Origin: Ophioceras dolichostomum
Lineage: Eukaryota; Ascomycota; Sordariomycetes; Magnaporthales; Ophioceraceae
Direction of reading: 5' to 3'
Length of the DNA: 64,000 nt
Assembly (NCBI GenBank): GCA_003049485.1
Contig: PYST01000160.1
Coordinates: 1-64,000 of the forward strand
Positions 36,864-48,696 of this stretch are shown in pieces. A model generated the notes under the pieces. It ran no database searches. It saw nothing but the letters and a program-made list of their open reading frames with translations, and had not been told where the DNA came from. How positions within the stretch are numbered: the stretch's first letter is position 1; the number at the start of each line of letters is the position of its first letter. The position numbers and the translations under genes are program-made.

Positions 36864-37779
36864 AGCAGGTGGAAGGAAGTCAGGCTGAGGGTTCCTTTTT
36901 CTCTCTATTGGATCTTGCTGGGTATATACCCATCCATTTGTGGGGGCCATCGTTCACCGACTCGTTTCGGCCGCGCACTGAGAACTTCTTTTTGCAAAGA
37001 GCCACTGCAACTACCTGGTAGGCATTTAGAGTGCTTTAATTTCACAATATAAGCCGTTACGGTCTGTATCCGCACACTCTTCAATTCGTGATTTCTCTGT
37101 TTATTTTCGCTCCGACCCAGCGCCTTGGGCCACACACCGCATGAAATTGGAGCGCGCCGCAAAAGGTGACAGAGAATGAAGGGGAGCTGTTTTGACTTGA
37201 CGTCCCCTGTGCAGCCTGAAAATCCGATGTTCACACTTGAGGCAAGCTAATATATACCGAAAAAAAGGAGCAAAGGAATAGAAAAGCTGGCGGGAAGGGA
37301 AAGACCTGGTGGCACCTAGGTAGGTAGGTAGGTAGTTTCGTGAACGGGTGAATTCAAGATTTTCCTTCCGCGTGAAAAGGAGCAACGAGAACACATGTAC
37401 AAAACAAGAGCAAAAACAACCAAAACTATATGATCAGATGCCAACGTAGACTCGCTAGGTACCTGTCTACCTAAGTATGAACTATCGACAAGAGGGGGTG
37501 GACAGACAGGACGGGAACGGACGTCGTGGGTGTCAATCGGGGGACTCGACAGCAGGGTTGCCGTGTTGTCCGAGGTAAGCAAGGCAGGCGGGGCGAGCAG
37601 GCACCGGCCGGGCGTGCTGGGCGGGCCGGGCTGGGGGATGGAAATTGTAGTCGGAAAAGGGATTGGTAGTCGGCGTCGCGGTGTGTGGGAGGCGGCAGCA
37701 GTAGCAGCAAAACGAGGAACGAGTAGGCACCTACGACACATCTCCCTGAAAGAAAAAAAAACAAAAAAAAAACGCAAAG
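36864..37779. other. Convergent 3' region with a (TAGG)n motif
   Basis: No gene seen. It lies between two convergent genes. It includes CACCTAGGTAGGTAGGTAGGTAG at 37313-37335 and a second CTAGGTACCTGTCTACC cluster near 37454. Confidence 0.55.
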
Positions 37780-40700
37780 TCATCGCGGAATCCTGGCCAG
37801 CTCCGCCAGAATGCTCTGAACCTGCGGATTCATGGCGCCAGCAGCAGCAGCAGCAGCAGGGGCACCAGGAGCGGCCGTCCCCGCCGCCGATGTATGCGGC
37901 ATAGATATCTGCCCGCCTGACATCGCCGCATGGGAGGCGCCGTAACCCCCCGCGACCCCGTAACCCAGAGAAGCCTGCTGCGGCGGGGCGGCGCCACCAG
38001 CTGCCGCTGTTCCCGGCGTGGTGTTGCGCAGGCTACTGAGGATGGCCTGGATGTTGATCTGCGATGGCGCCGAGGCAGAGGGCGTCGGCGCCGGAGCGAT
38101 GGCCGGAGCTTGAGGCGGCGGGCTGATAATCTGTGCCGCCTGGTGCGGCTGCTGGCCGCCCTGTTGTTGGGCGTGCATGGCCATGATGACCTTCTGGAGA
38201 ACAGCGGGGTCGAGCTGCCCGAGGGCGCCCATGAGGTTGGCGCCGGGATTAGCGACGGCAGCACCCACTGCGGCGAGCTGGGGAATAGTCATCTGGTACG
38301 GATAGACGGGCGCCGCCGCCGCCGCCTGGGGGTAGCCGAGCGGCGGGGCTTGCGGCTGGTAGGCTGCCGCGGCCATGGCATGTTGGGGTTGTTGGGCGGT
38401 AGTGGGCTGGATAGTAGTGGCGCCGCTGCTGCCCCCAGTGCCGCCGGTGCTACCGTTGCGCTGCTTCTTCTGCACGACCAGCTCGACAGCGACGTTGACG
38501 TCTACGAGGCGGTACTCGTCGAAGGTGACCTGCATGGCGCCGGGGGCGCGGTTGAACACCTGGATCGTGACCTTGCCGAGGCTCTGCGCCTGCATGTCCA
38601 GCTTGATGACGGCGAGCACGCCGTCCACGATCTGGCGCTGGATCAGGTTGTCGACGAAGCGGGGGTCGACGAACATCGCGTCGGTCTTGAGGCCGCGGTC
38701 CGAGAATGCCTTCTGGACGTATCCCCGGAAATCGGGGTGCACCTCCTCAAGCATCAGGATCTGGGCATCGATGGGCTCTTTCTGGGAGCCTCTGCCGCCA
38801 TCGCCGTGACGGCTGTCGTCGCGGGAGTCGTGGCCATAGCGGCCGTCGCCATGCGAAGAGCGTTGAGGGCTCCGCTGCCGGTGATTGTCGGATCTAGAGT
38901 AGCTTCTCGGCGAGCGAGAGCGAGACCGTCGTCGGCTACGGCTCGAATCATCATTGTATCGATCACCGCGGCGCGAACGTGGGTCGTAGCTTGGGCGGTA
39001 ACCATCTGGATCGCGGCCGCCGTCGCGACCATCCCGACCATCCCGACCATTGTCGTAGCTACGGCTAGAGTTGCCTCCAAATCCGCCCCGCTTGCTGTTC
39101 CGGTCGAATCGATCAGGAGAGAAATCACGAGGATCTTTACCTTTCTTTTGGGTTTTGGTGATTTCCAAGTCTATGAAGGGTTGAGGGTTGTTCTGTCAGC
39201 CACAGTTTCCGACTTTCTGGCTGCTTGCGCTAATCTACTACCTAGACTAGGCGCCTGGGTAGGTAGATCCCTGGTAGGTGTGAAAGGAGCGTGGAAGTTT
39301 TTTGGGGAAACGAACTGATCTTTCGGCCAGCAACCGGGGCACCTTGGAGGTGCCGTATGGCCTCTGCAGCGTCGGCCGCATTGTGGTACTGCACGAACCC
39401 AAACGCTGCCTTGAGGGATATTTGCGCCAGTCGCCCGTATTTATGGAACAAGTTGAAGACATCCTTCTTGTTGACGCGTTCTTGCACCAAGTTGCCTGTT
39501 GTTTTTGGGTCAGAATTCCTTGGATGTTCTTCCGGACAGGGGTCTTTCTGGCGGCGTGGAAACAAGGTTGGGTGGACGGACACGGGCAAGGAGTAATTCC
39601 AGAAAGGCACATCGAGATTCTACAAGCCAGCAAGGAGGAGCTTCTGCTACTGCTTACCAACAAATATTCGGGATCCTTCCGGAAACCTCTCCCATCTCGC
39701 TTCGGCGGTAAACCGTTTCTCGTCGGCTAGGTATGCTTCGAACGTCTGCCCGCCATTGCGTGCGTTGACATTTTGTCGGGCTGCATGTGCCTTCTGGGTC
39801 TGAGCCCGGGGTCCTGTAGGGGGTTCTCGCACTGTGGAAATTGCTGCAGCAGGGGTGGTAAAAGACCCAGCATCACCCTCGGCCTTCATCGGCCCCTCAC
39901 GTTGAGCATCGACTGAACTGCTGCCCGCTAACTGCGAAGGCGCGGTGGCGGAGAGAGGGCTGGCGGATCTAGGCACCGCATGCTTCATCGCGGCTTCATT
40001 ATGGGGCTCATGATGGGCACTGGGCACCCGGCCTACAGTTGGAGGGAAGGTTGGAGCGGACGCCGAGGATGGGGACTCGGAAGTCGCGGCCTGCAACCCC
40101 TGGCCGGCCTCAGGACGGCTCGTGGGGCTGGCATTGGATGGCATGCTCGTACGCATGGCCGCAGGAGCTGTCGCACCCTCAGATGCGGTGCTCGCGCTCA
40201 AGTGAGCGCGTGGAGCCCTGGGAGGTGCCATGACAGCGGACGGAGTTGATGACGACGCAGCGGCTTCAATACCATCCAGAAGCTGCTGGATATCAATCTC
40301 GATACCAGCCACGGCGTTGTCGACTGGCGGCCTTGATTCTTGCCGCGGCTGTGGGAGTGGTGATGCGGCGGTAGGGGCATCATTGGACTGATCCGACGCA
40401 GATGCAGTCTGTGGCGGGGGCACAGTTTCGGGAACAGGCTGCTCGGGGGCGGGTGCCTGCTCATCTGGATGAGAGGCTTGCGCCTGGACTGGAGAGGGGA
40501 CGGCTGGCTGCTGCGCGGGAGAAGGGGAAGCAGATGGAGAGGAAGAGTCTGAAGATGCGCTGGATATGCTCGCCGACGATATAGAGACAGCGGAACCTAG
40601 CGGAGACGGGGCAGGCACAGCAACAGCAGCAGCAGTGGAGGTGGGACCGGGGTTACTGGTCTCTTGTGAGTTTGATACATCCTGAACAGCTTCCGTGTCT

Positions 40701-40954
40701 TCGCCGTGGACAATCGGAGCATCAGAGGATTCTTTGGAATCAAGTGCATCGACAGTAGCGACAGTAGGGACAGCAGAAGCCTCGGAAGTCTGAATTTCCC
40801 CCACCAGTTCCTCCGTCTGCTCTGCCTCGTTGGCATCGCCGTTTTCGTTGGCCATGTCGATATCGTCTTCGGAGATCATGTCTTCATCCACTGACGACTC
40901 ATACTCTCCACCGACAACGATTGTATCGCCTGGAGCATCCCTGTCTGCACTCAT
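37780..40954 (-). CDS. Nab3-like RNA-binding protein (RRM plus RS tract)
   Basis: Exons 40954-39658, 39495-39316 and 39170-37780 give 955 aa. The N-terminal 425 residues are first acidic (DEDMISEDDIDMANENGD), then Ser/Ala/Pro-rich. An RRM follows at about 428-500, with RNP2 RIFVGN (429-434) split by intron 1 and RNP1 AAFGFVQY (462-469). The sequence KKDVFNLFHKYGRLAQISLK is the Nab3-type RRM. The domain runs straight into an Arg/Asp/Gly-rich stretch and an RS tract (about 568-594). Residues 627-728 resemble a class II synthetase anticodon-binding-type fold. The Gln/Ala-rich tail ends in a short helix-forming segment (VQSILAELARIPR), like the Nab3 terminus used for self-association. In yeast, Nab3 with Nrd1 and Sen1 terminates non-coding Pol II transcripts in the nucleus; whether this holds here is inferred. 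Confidence 0.85.
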
Positions 40955-42148
40955 GATTGGGTCAAGTCCGGAAATCGAGGACAGTGAGGGAGGGCTATCA
41001 ATGGCTGTGAGCCCGAATGCGCCAGCTCGATCCAGCTGCTCTGTGGCCGAGCTCCGCTGCCGAAAAAGGGAGGGGATGAAAGAAACGGGAGATCAAAATC
41101 GGGCAGGACCGACCGAGCGTCGCGCGACCCGCGCTTAAGTGGGCGACTGAAGCTGATATATATCAAGTGTTTCCGCAGTCCTCCAGGGGATGAAAGATAC
41201 CCTTTTGGCGGATGGTGTACAGAGGAACTCGAGTTCTGGAATGGGAATGGCAGCGGACAAGTTGTCCTGATGTTCCGTTGTTGAGGTACCTTTCCTGTTC
41301 TGTCCTTCTGTCCCACGTCGGGTGCGGGGTTTTGGTCGTGCCGAATCAGAATTGGCAAGAAAGGTGCCGTAATCACTGCGAATTCCGGAGGGGCCGAATC
41401 TAGCAGCCAGGGACGGCGAAAGGATTGCCTGAAGCGCGTGGGTGGGAACGCTGGGAATTTCTCCACGCAAATGGTGAGCCGGACGGAAGGGAATATGCAC
41501 TGGCACAGGAGAGGTGCGCGATGAGCAGAGAATGGCTTGGACCCGGTGTGAGGAGCGAGAGATGCCTGCATGTGTAGGCGGAGGAGGGCGATCTCTTTTC
41601 AAGAGAGGAACGGGTGGTCTTGGGTTTGGAGAGCCTGGGAATTTAAAGATCTCCCTTTTGGATTCAATATGCTTCTGTAGGTTGGTGAGTAACTGGAGTC
41701 GAACGGTGACTTGACCGAAGCAGGAAATCTGTGATCACAAATAAAATCGAGCTGTCACCAGCGAAAAGAAAGCAAAACGGCTTTTTGAATTCGATGCCGA
41801 ATCGTCCTCGCTTAGCATTCCCAATGCGACTAGCGCAAGATTATTCTGCCTTATGTAAGGCTGCCGTCCTCTGGATGGTCTGGCGTTGTCACGTGAGTGA
41901 CAAGCATCTCAAGCTCTTGGCGGTCCCCACGCAAGGGAAGCGAGATATACGGACTTGCTGTTGGTTGTTTTTGACCTGTTTGGTTGAAGACTGCCTGCAG
42001 CGCTCGCTCTCTGGATTTCCCCCTTACACGCTGTGATTCTTTTTTACGCCTGTCATGTGGTTTATATAGACTGCGGGGGCGGGGCGTTGGCGAAATCACG
42101 GCGCCGAACCAAGCCTTCTTCAACGATATTTGGCTTCTATCCTCCAGG
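40955..42148. other. Divergent intergenic region, no gene seen
   Basis: It holds the promoters of the Nab3-like gene (-) and the GGQ protein gene (+). Frames in it lack coding character. Confidence 0.5.
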
Positions 42149-42933
42149 ATGATAGCCTCACTTGCGGCTGGCCCACCCTCTTTCCGTTATTTTTCGACCT
42201 TCCCCGCGCTTGCTCGAGTCATTTCAGGCAGACCGTACTCTTCCATATCGGGGGAGTCTGTCCAAAATGACCCCGATGTCCAGGCGGCTAGAGAATGGAT
42301 GAAGTCCGCCTCTGTGGATACCCTTCCAAAGGGCATCATTACCATGTCCCGCTCAAGCGGCCCGGGAGGCCAACATGTGAATAAGTGCGTTAAAGTTCAT
42401 GATCTTGACCTAGCTCTGATCTCTTCGCATGGAAGCCTGGATGTACTCCACATTGACGCCAGTCCCGTACTATCCCCCAATCCTCCAGGACGGAGACCAA
42501 AGCCACGACGGCCTGGCCCCTCGCCAGTCTCCTTCCGATCATGCCCAAGATCCTCCATGACGGCATCCGCAAGTCCAGATATTACACCAAGGGGAACGAC
42601 TCGCTGTCCTTGCAGTCGCAAACACATAGAAGCAAGCCCCGCAACATCGAAGAAAATCGACAAAAATTATTCGACGAGATCCAGCGGATCTACAAGACTA
42701 CCGTGCCGGGAGAGGTGTCTGCCCAGACCAAAGAGAAATACAAGGCTCTGTAGGTTGCGCTTTGCTTTCGCATCCCTTTATTAGCGGCGTTCTCACTTCC
42801 TCTGATGGTGCTGATACTGCGTCCTTTTATCAGCAAGAGATCGGCCAACGAGTCGCGGATTAGGGAGAAGAAGCACCATTCGGCCAAGAAATCCTCCCGC
42901 CGAGGACCTTCCGATTGGGCGGTCGCGGAATAA
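42149..42933 (+). CDS. Mitochondrial GGQ-domain peptidyl-tRNA hydrolase (ICT1/Pth4-like)
   Basis: Exons 42149-42384, 42489-42749 and 42834-42933 give 198 aa. The N-terminal 35 residues are rich in Ser, Arg and hydrophobics without acids (FRYFSTFPALARVISGRPYSS), as in mitochondrial presequences. The class I release-factor signature SGPGGQHVNK follows, with the GGQ at 73-75, then TETKATTAWPL and the SRYYTKGNDSLSLQSQTHRS block that defines the ICT1/YaeJ branch. The C-terminus is a basic tail (RIREKKHHSAKKSSRRG) like the one that enters the mRNA channel in relatives. The codon-recognition domains of true release factors are absent. It should hydrolyse peptidyl-tRNA on stalled mitoribosomes. All splice phases agree, and the Lys of GGQHVNK is split by intron 1. 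Confidence 0.9.
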
Positions 42934-44364
42934 ACCACCTAACAATATGTTCCCCCCCGTCGCTTCTCCCAATAGGTCGCTTTTATGTTTTTGAGATCTC
43001 TGTTGAAGTGATCGATCGTGTCAGATGTAATCCCAGCATCCCACGTATGCGGTCCAATCTCGGGCAGGCAGTGAACGGTTTCGATCCTTGCCGTGTGGCT
43101 GCCGGGTTTGGTGCGGTCAGGTTCCACGATTCGAGATGCTAGCCCTACGGACGGGCTGGCTGACATTCCATCTCGGGTGCCCCGCGTTCTATTCCCAAGT
43201 CCGACTCATCAGCTCATCAGTCCGAAACACCTGGACCATTGGCAAATGCCCAATGCGAACACAAATTATATCTAAATTTACAGTCCCTCGGAGTCGACAC
43301 TGTCCCGTCTATCATCTCCTTTGACCCCACTTTTGTAACCGTTCCTTCGAAGATGGTTCATGGATTCTTCGAGTCTTCCTCAGAGGGGGCCGCATAGGGC
43401 TACCGTGGCTAGCTGATCATCTCCATTGTCCGCCCCCAAAACCCCCCCAAATGTCCATCAGCTCCTCCCCCTCAGCATCAATCATCTTCGCGTGGACTTC
43501 CAGCAACGGTGCCGCGAAGACCGTCGCACTGGCTGGCTGGCGTCTAGTGGTACCACCACCCTCTTTTGTTCTTATGTAAGATGGGTTGATTGGGGTCTGA
43601 GGTCGATTCGTTCGGTCTCCTGCCATGTAAGGCCGTTGCTGGGAAGAGATCTCCGCCAAACAGCGGCCAGCTTCAGGGGGGCACCCCTCCCTGATGCCAT
43701 GTGTGCATGCGGCTGACCACAAGATGCATCCCACTCCTCAATGGCGATCAGCCCTTCCGAGACGAGGAGAACCGAAGAAAAAAATCTTGACGAGGGAAAT
43801 AGAAAACAGCCTGCTTACCCAAGGGACCTGCATTCATTCGTCTCACCTGTCCTCCCTTCTCAGCTCTCCAGTCCTATATACCCACGGTTGCAGTTTCACC
43901 ATCAATCTGTTCTTTTTCGTTGCGGTGTGACGCTAAAAGCACTCAAGCTTCTTCCTGGAAGCCCCAAGCGAGATCGGTCTAGGGGGTTGGGCTTCGATAA
44001 GAACCCCCCCTCACTCTAGGCGGCCCAAGTCCCACCAGACTCCTTCGATTTCTCGTCGAAAGCGAAGGACCCCAACGCCCAACGCCCATCAGCTCCTGGC
44101 TTTCTTGACCCCACTCCATTCAATCGAGAGGAAGACTACGCTGTTCCTCCATTCTTTCAATCTACCTTGTTGATTACGACAATTACTTCTTTTTTCCTTT
44201 CTCCTCTTTCTTTTTTGATCTCGTATATAGGTACGACTTTAGAACATTCTGCGCCTAGTTAGAAGCAGTCCCATCCGACCAAGACCGACATTCTCTGCCT
44301 CCCTCCTCTCTTCCCCGGATTTCTCCCCTCCCTAAACGGCCGCCGCGCCCGCACACCTCGAAAG
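42934..44364. other. Intergenic region upstream of the CaM kinase, no gene seen
   Basis: The last 350 bp are CT-rich and probably 5' UTR of the kinase. No frame looks coding, and no RNA gene was recognised. Confidence 0.5.
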
Positions 44365-45863
44365 ATGGCGACACAAACCCAAGGCCAAATACAACCGTGC
44401 AGATATAAGGTCGGGAAGACTCTGGGCGCCGGCTCATACTCGGTCGTCAAGGAATGCGTCCACATCGATACCGGTCGCTATTACGCGGCCAAGGTGATCA
44501 ACAAGAGGTTGATGGCAGGTCGCGAACACATGGTCAGTGGCTCCCGCCAACCTCGGCCCCTCCCGCCCAATCCATGACATCAAGGTTTCCATGGCGGAAG
44601 CTTGAAATGAATTGCGTTAGCTGAACATCGCGAGCACCACACGCAATCGAATAGGTCCGGAATGAGATCGCGGTCCTGAAAAAGGTGTCCATGGGGCACC
44701 AGAACATCCTGACGCTCGTCGACTACTTCGAGACGATGAACAACCTCTACCTCGTCACCGATCTCGCGCTCGGCGGCGAGCTCTTCGACCGCATCTGCCG
44801 CAAGGGCTCCTACTACGAATCGGACGCCGCCGACCTGATCCGCGCGACGCTCTCGGCGGTCGCATACCTCCACGACCACGGCATCGTCCACCGCGACCTC
44901 AAGCCGGAGAACCTGCTATTCCGCACGCCAGAGGACAACGCCGACCTGCTGATTGCCGACTTCGGCCTGTCGCGCATCATGGACGAAGAGCAGTTCCACG
45001 TGCTGACGACGACGTGCGGCACGCCGGGCTACATGGCGCCCGAGATCTTCAAGAAGACCGGCCACGGGAAACCCGTCGACATCTGGGCCCTGGGCGTCAT
45101 CACCTACTTCTTGCTATGCGGCTACACGCCCTTCGACCGAGACAGCGACCTGGAGGAGATGCAGGCGATCCTCAACGCCGACTACAGCTTCACCCCGATC
45201 GACTACTGGCGCGGCGTCTCCGACCAGGCCAAGGATTTCATCCGCCTCTGCCTGACCATCGACCCTAACAAGCGCATGTCGGCGCACGAGGCGCTCCAGC
45301 ACCCGTTCGTCACGGGCTACCGCACCGGGGACGGCGACAAGGGCGCCAACCTGCTGCCGACGGTCAAGAAGAACTTCAACGCCCGCCGCACGCTCCACGC
45401 CGCGATCGACACCGTCCGCGCCATCAACAAGCTGCGCGAGGGCCACCTGGGCCTGGGCGGCCAGCGCCTGATGGACGGGGCCCAGTCGCGCGAGCCCGGC
45501 AAGCCCAACGTGGCCAACGTGGCCGCCGCCGCGATGGCGGCGGCCAAGGTCGCGAACAACAACAAGGCCGCGAACAGCGGCAACATGAAGGACGAGGGCA
45601 ACAGCAACTACGCCGTCGCGTCGGGCAGCGGAGCAGCAGGAGCGCCAGCACACCTCGCGGCTAAAGACTCGGGGTACGGCAGCACCCAGCTCGACGGCGA
45701 CGACAGCGGCGACGTCACGATGGGCGACGCGCCCGCGCCTTCGCCCTCCCCCGCCGCGGCTGCTGCTCCTCTACATCCTGCATCCCTAAGACCGGGGATG
45801 GAGTCGAACAAGGTCATAGAGACGTCCAAGGGACTCTGGGCCGGTGTCGGCAGCCGAGGATGA
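44365..45863 (+). CDS. Ca2+/calmodulin-dependent protein kinase (CaMKI/Cmk1-like)
   Basis: Exons 44365-44532 and 44655-45863 give 458 aa. The Ser/Thr kinase domain spans about residues 13-310. It has the Gly loop GAGSYSVV, catalytic Lys43 (YYAAKVI), HRDLKPEN at 135-142, DFG at 158-160 and an activation loop LTTTCGTPGYMAPE in which Thr175 aligns with the CaMKK target site. After the C-lobe (HEALQHPFV), the basic amphipathic segment around KKNFNARRTLHAAIDTVRAINKLRE fits the overlapping autoinhibitory and calmodulin-binding region. The Ala/Asn/Gly-rich tail is disordered. It acts as a soluble kinase in calcium signalling, linked in fungi to growth, sporulation and stress. Complete and unbroken. 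The single intron is phase 0 after residue 56. Confidence 0.94.
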
Positions 45864-47267
45864 CGAATGATAAGGGACAAGGCAGTAGCCAAAAGTCCGC
45901 GCGCGAGTGCTGCTCTTCTCTTTACTCTGAGTCCCCCCTCCGTCTTCGCTTTTTTGCTCGCACTCCTTTTTTTTTTTCTCGCTTCCTCTCACAATTTTCT
46001 GCTCTTTGTCGGTTTGCTTTGAAACGAACGAAGGATTTGGCTACGATGATGGAATGAATTGGCATGGGCGATTTTTCTCGATACGATACCAGCTGAGGCG
46101 GTCAGGAGGAGGAGAACAACGGACGAAAAATAAGGACCCAGAATGCCAACTGGGAGCAAGATGAGAAGGAGAGATGAAGAGACTTTTGACTAAAATGGAC
46201 GTCGGATCAGAGGATGGATCATGGCGTTCGCTTCTCCTTCTCCCCACAACCTGTACAGGGATATACGCCTCGGGCGGTATACGGACTCGCCCGTCCCAAA
46301 CGGCTTCAAGGGCGATTCCAGCAGTTGAAGGGCACGCAGGATAGAGAGGGCAAGAGGGGGCAATATGAGGAGATGGCATCGCGTTCCTCTTCTCAGGCAG
46401 GATGGACGACCCGTTGGTTCCGGCCCGGATCTTGGGACACAGCGCGAGATGCCTCACCAGCTCTGTTTTTTTTTTGTCTTCCTTTTCTTTCCTCCTCCAT
46501 TCTCTATTCTTTTTCCCCTCGGTCCACCACAATGGTGGCTATTTACCATACTACATGTTTTCTTGTTTGCCTTCTATCTCGGTTTCCGCCGACCCGAGCG
46601 CCTTATACTCAATGCAAAAACAAATCACTTTCATATTTTTCTCTCATTTATTGAAGGATTGATCTCGGTTTCTTTTTCTTCTCTCGCCACCGCGACGAGG
46701 TTCAGTTGTTTACCCTCCCAACACCACCAAACAAGCGCCTCGCATCATCATCATCATTATCATCACCGTCACTCAACCCAATCCCCTTGTACATAGAAAG
46801 GACAGGTAGGCAGGCAGGCCAGACAGGGTTTACCAGGCATGTTATTTTGGGTTCTTTTTTACTATGGGAGAGAAAGCACTCGCAACGTTTGACATCACAT
46901 AATTGATTGACCTGTGTTTCCGTGACTACCGCCCACCCACCTACCCGGTAGGTACATGTGAACAAGGCCGCGAACCTCCTTCCCCTATCCCACCCAGCCA
47001 AGTTCCACTTTCCCCCTTATGTCGCGGGAACCGTCCCCACCATCCGCAGTCACAATCCATCAGTAAAGTCTGGTGCAGCCGGCAGGTGATAGTGCGACAG
47101 GCGGCCTTCTCAGTGCCCCGAAGCCTCTTCCCCCCCCCCCCAAGTACTCGCAGTCGACCTTGTCTGTTCCTCTCCCACCGGACACGTGCTCTCAAGGTTT
47201 GTTTCCCCAGCCGTGAGACCTTTGATGCTCCCATCTGCAGGCAAAGTGCTGCCGAGGAGGCCGGAGA
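45864..47267. other. 3' region of the kinase gene, no gene seen
   Basis: Rich in poly-T and poly-pyrimidine tracts with no coding-like frame. It includes the kinase 3' UTR and the side toward the truncated HET fragment. Confidence 0.5.
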
Positions 47268-47939
47268 TTAATGGTTCCAGTGAGAACCATTAAGAAACGA
47301 ATTACAACACCCAAGAATCGCCTGGAGGACCACAGATCTCTTGGATTTCGAGGGCACCTTGATGCCGATATTTCTAGGGAGTTGCCATAGCCACGCCGGT
47401 CGGTCAGTCAGTCGGTCGGTTTCTCCCCAGCAGACCACCACCGCCACCCGCCGTTTCATTTGAAGCTGGAGGTAGGTTTTCAGGAGGCAGGGAGAGAGAG
47501 ACACGAACCCGAACTCCACAACAGCGATCCTCACAAGCGACCTCTCCCCAGCGTAGACCCCTCCTCCTCCGTCCCAAGACGCCGTCTTTGACAGAACCCA
47601 TATCTTCTCCTGCCCGGGCGGTCTCGCGATCCACAGGTCGAAGTTGGGCCGGATGTACCGCAGCGTCTCGTCGTCGCTGCCGTCGATGGCGGCCAGCAGC
47701 GACGTCGCCTGCTCGTCGGCGGATCGGCACAGCTCGCACCCGCCCGCCGCACCTTGCCAGAGCCCGCCGCGGTCTTCGTGCCAGTGCACTCCCGGCGGCG
47801 GGTGCTGCTGGTGTCCATCCCGCTTGTCGACGAGCTGTTGGAGTTTAGGGGTCGACGTGTGCCTGATGTCGAAGGATGAGATTGGGAAGGGAGGGAGGGA
47901 GCGGAGGGGGATCGTCGAGCAGAGTGCGCAGAGGGGCAT
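47268..47939 (-). pseudogene. N-terminal fragment of a HET-type incompatibility protein
   Basis: An open frame of 223 aa begins with a CxxC pair (MPLCALCSTIPLRSLP) and later has GGCELCRSADEQA, then FDLWIARPPGQEKIWVLS and ERSLVRIAV. This order is typical of the segment that precedes the HET domain in large fungal heterokaryon-incompatibility proteins: Cys-rich zinc-like start, CELC, FDLW. The HET core motifs that should follow (LSYCWG-like and others) are not found on this strand down to 46 kb. The last 70 residues read as non-coding sequence with a different composition. I read it as a truncated copy or a decayed 5' end. A short standalone protein remains possible, because the N-terminal 150 codons keep GC3 bias without a stop. 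Confidence 0.5.
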
Positions 47940-48696
47940 GATGGCGATAGCCTGAGAGGTATGTAGGTACCTAGGTAGGTAGGTAGGTAGGTAGGTATAA
48001 CTTTGGGGAATAGCGTTGTGATGTCTACCTAGGGGGGGTCATGTTCGCATAGTTGGAAAATTGTTGTGCGAGCGAAAAGCGATGTGAGGACATCGAGCGT
48101 CACAGCCGACGTCTGTGATCTTATGTTTGTTCCTTCCTTGGAGGGGAAGCTCGTGAGGTCATTGGTTTTGTACACTAACATACATGCTATGCCATCCATG
48201 GCGAACCTCGCCACAATTGGGTCACAATGAAGATCGCGCGTCAATCGAGGCCGGCTGTGCTGGATTTTTGCCGATATATATCGTCTGTCTGCGACAAGGA
48301 CTTTGCATTTTGGCAGCTCAGATGCTTCTCGTTGTCAATAGACGGTCTTTTTACACTTGGTTTTTCCCCTTGGTCTTCCTAGCGTTCACCAATTCTTCTT
48401 TCCGATTTGACAGCTTTTGCATAGATACCGTGAAGGATGGCCGCGTCAAAGCACAAACACGAAGTATAATTTGTCTAACAGCGCATGTTTCGATCTATGT
48501 GAATCGTTGGTAGGGTTGTGTCCAAGAGGGAGTAGATCACGAGAGACGAATTGATCGCATGCATGGGTTCCTCCTCTGGTGCCGTTCTGAAGCTGTTCCG
48601 GCCCGGCCCAATCCCACCATGAGCCACACAGGCAGAAGCGGGAGCAAAGGGCCAAATGGCATACCATAGCATGGCATAGCATCTACGCAAGCCTCA
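47940..48696. other. Intergenic region with a long (TAGG)n motif
   Basis: No gene. A TACCTAGGTA palindrome expands into about six TAGG units at 47964-47998. Confidence 0.55.
47964..47998. repeat. Palindrome plus (TAGG)n repeat
   Basis: GTAGGTACCTAGGTAGG followed by further AGGT units. It is the longest copy of the dispersed TACCTAGGTA-type element in the window. Confidence 0.75.

Noticed and set aside
37930..39318. 462-codon plus-strand open frame
   Set aside because: Antisense shadow of the Nab3-like gene; no motifs, and it crosses an intron of the real gene.
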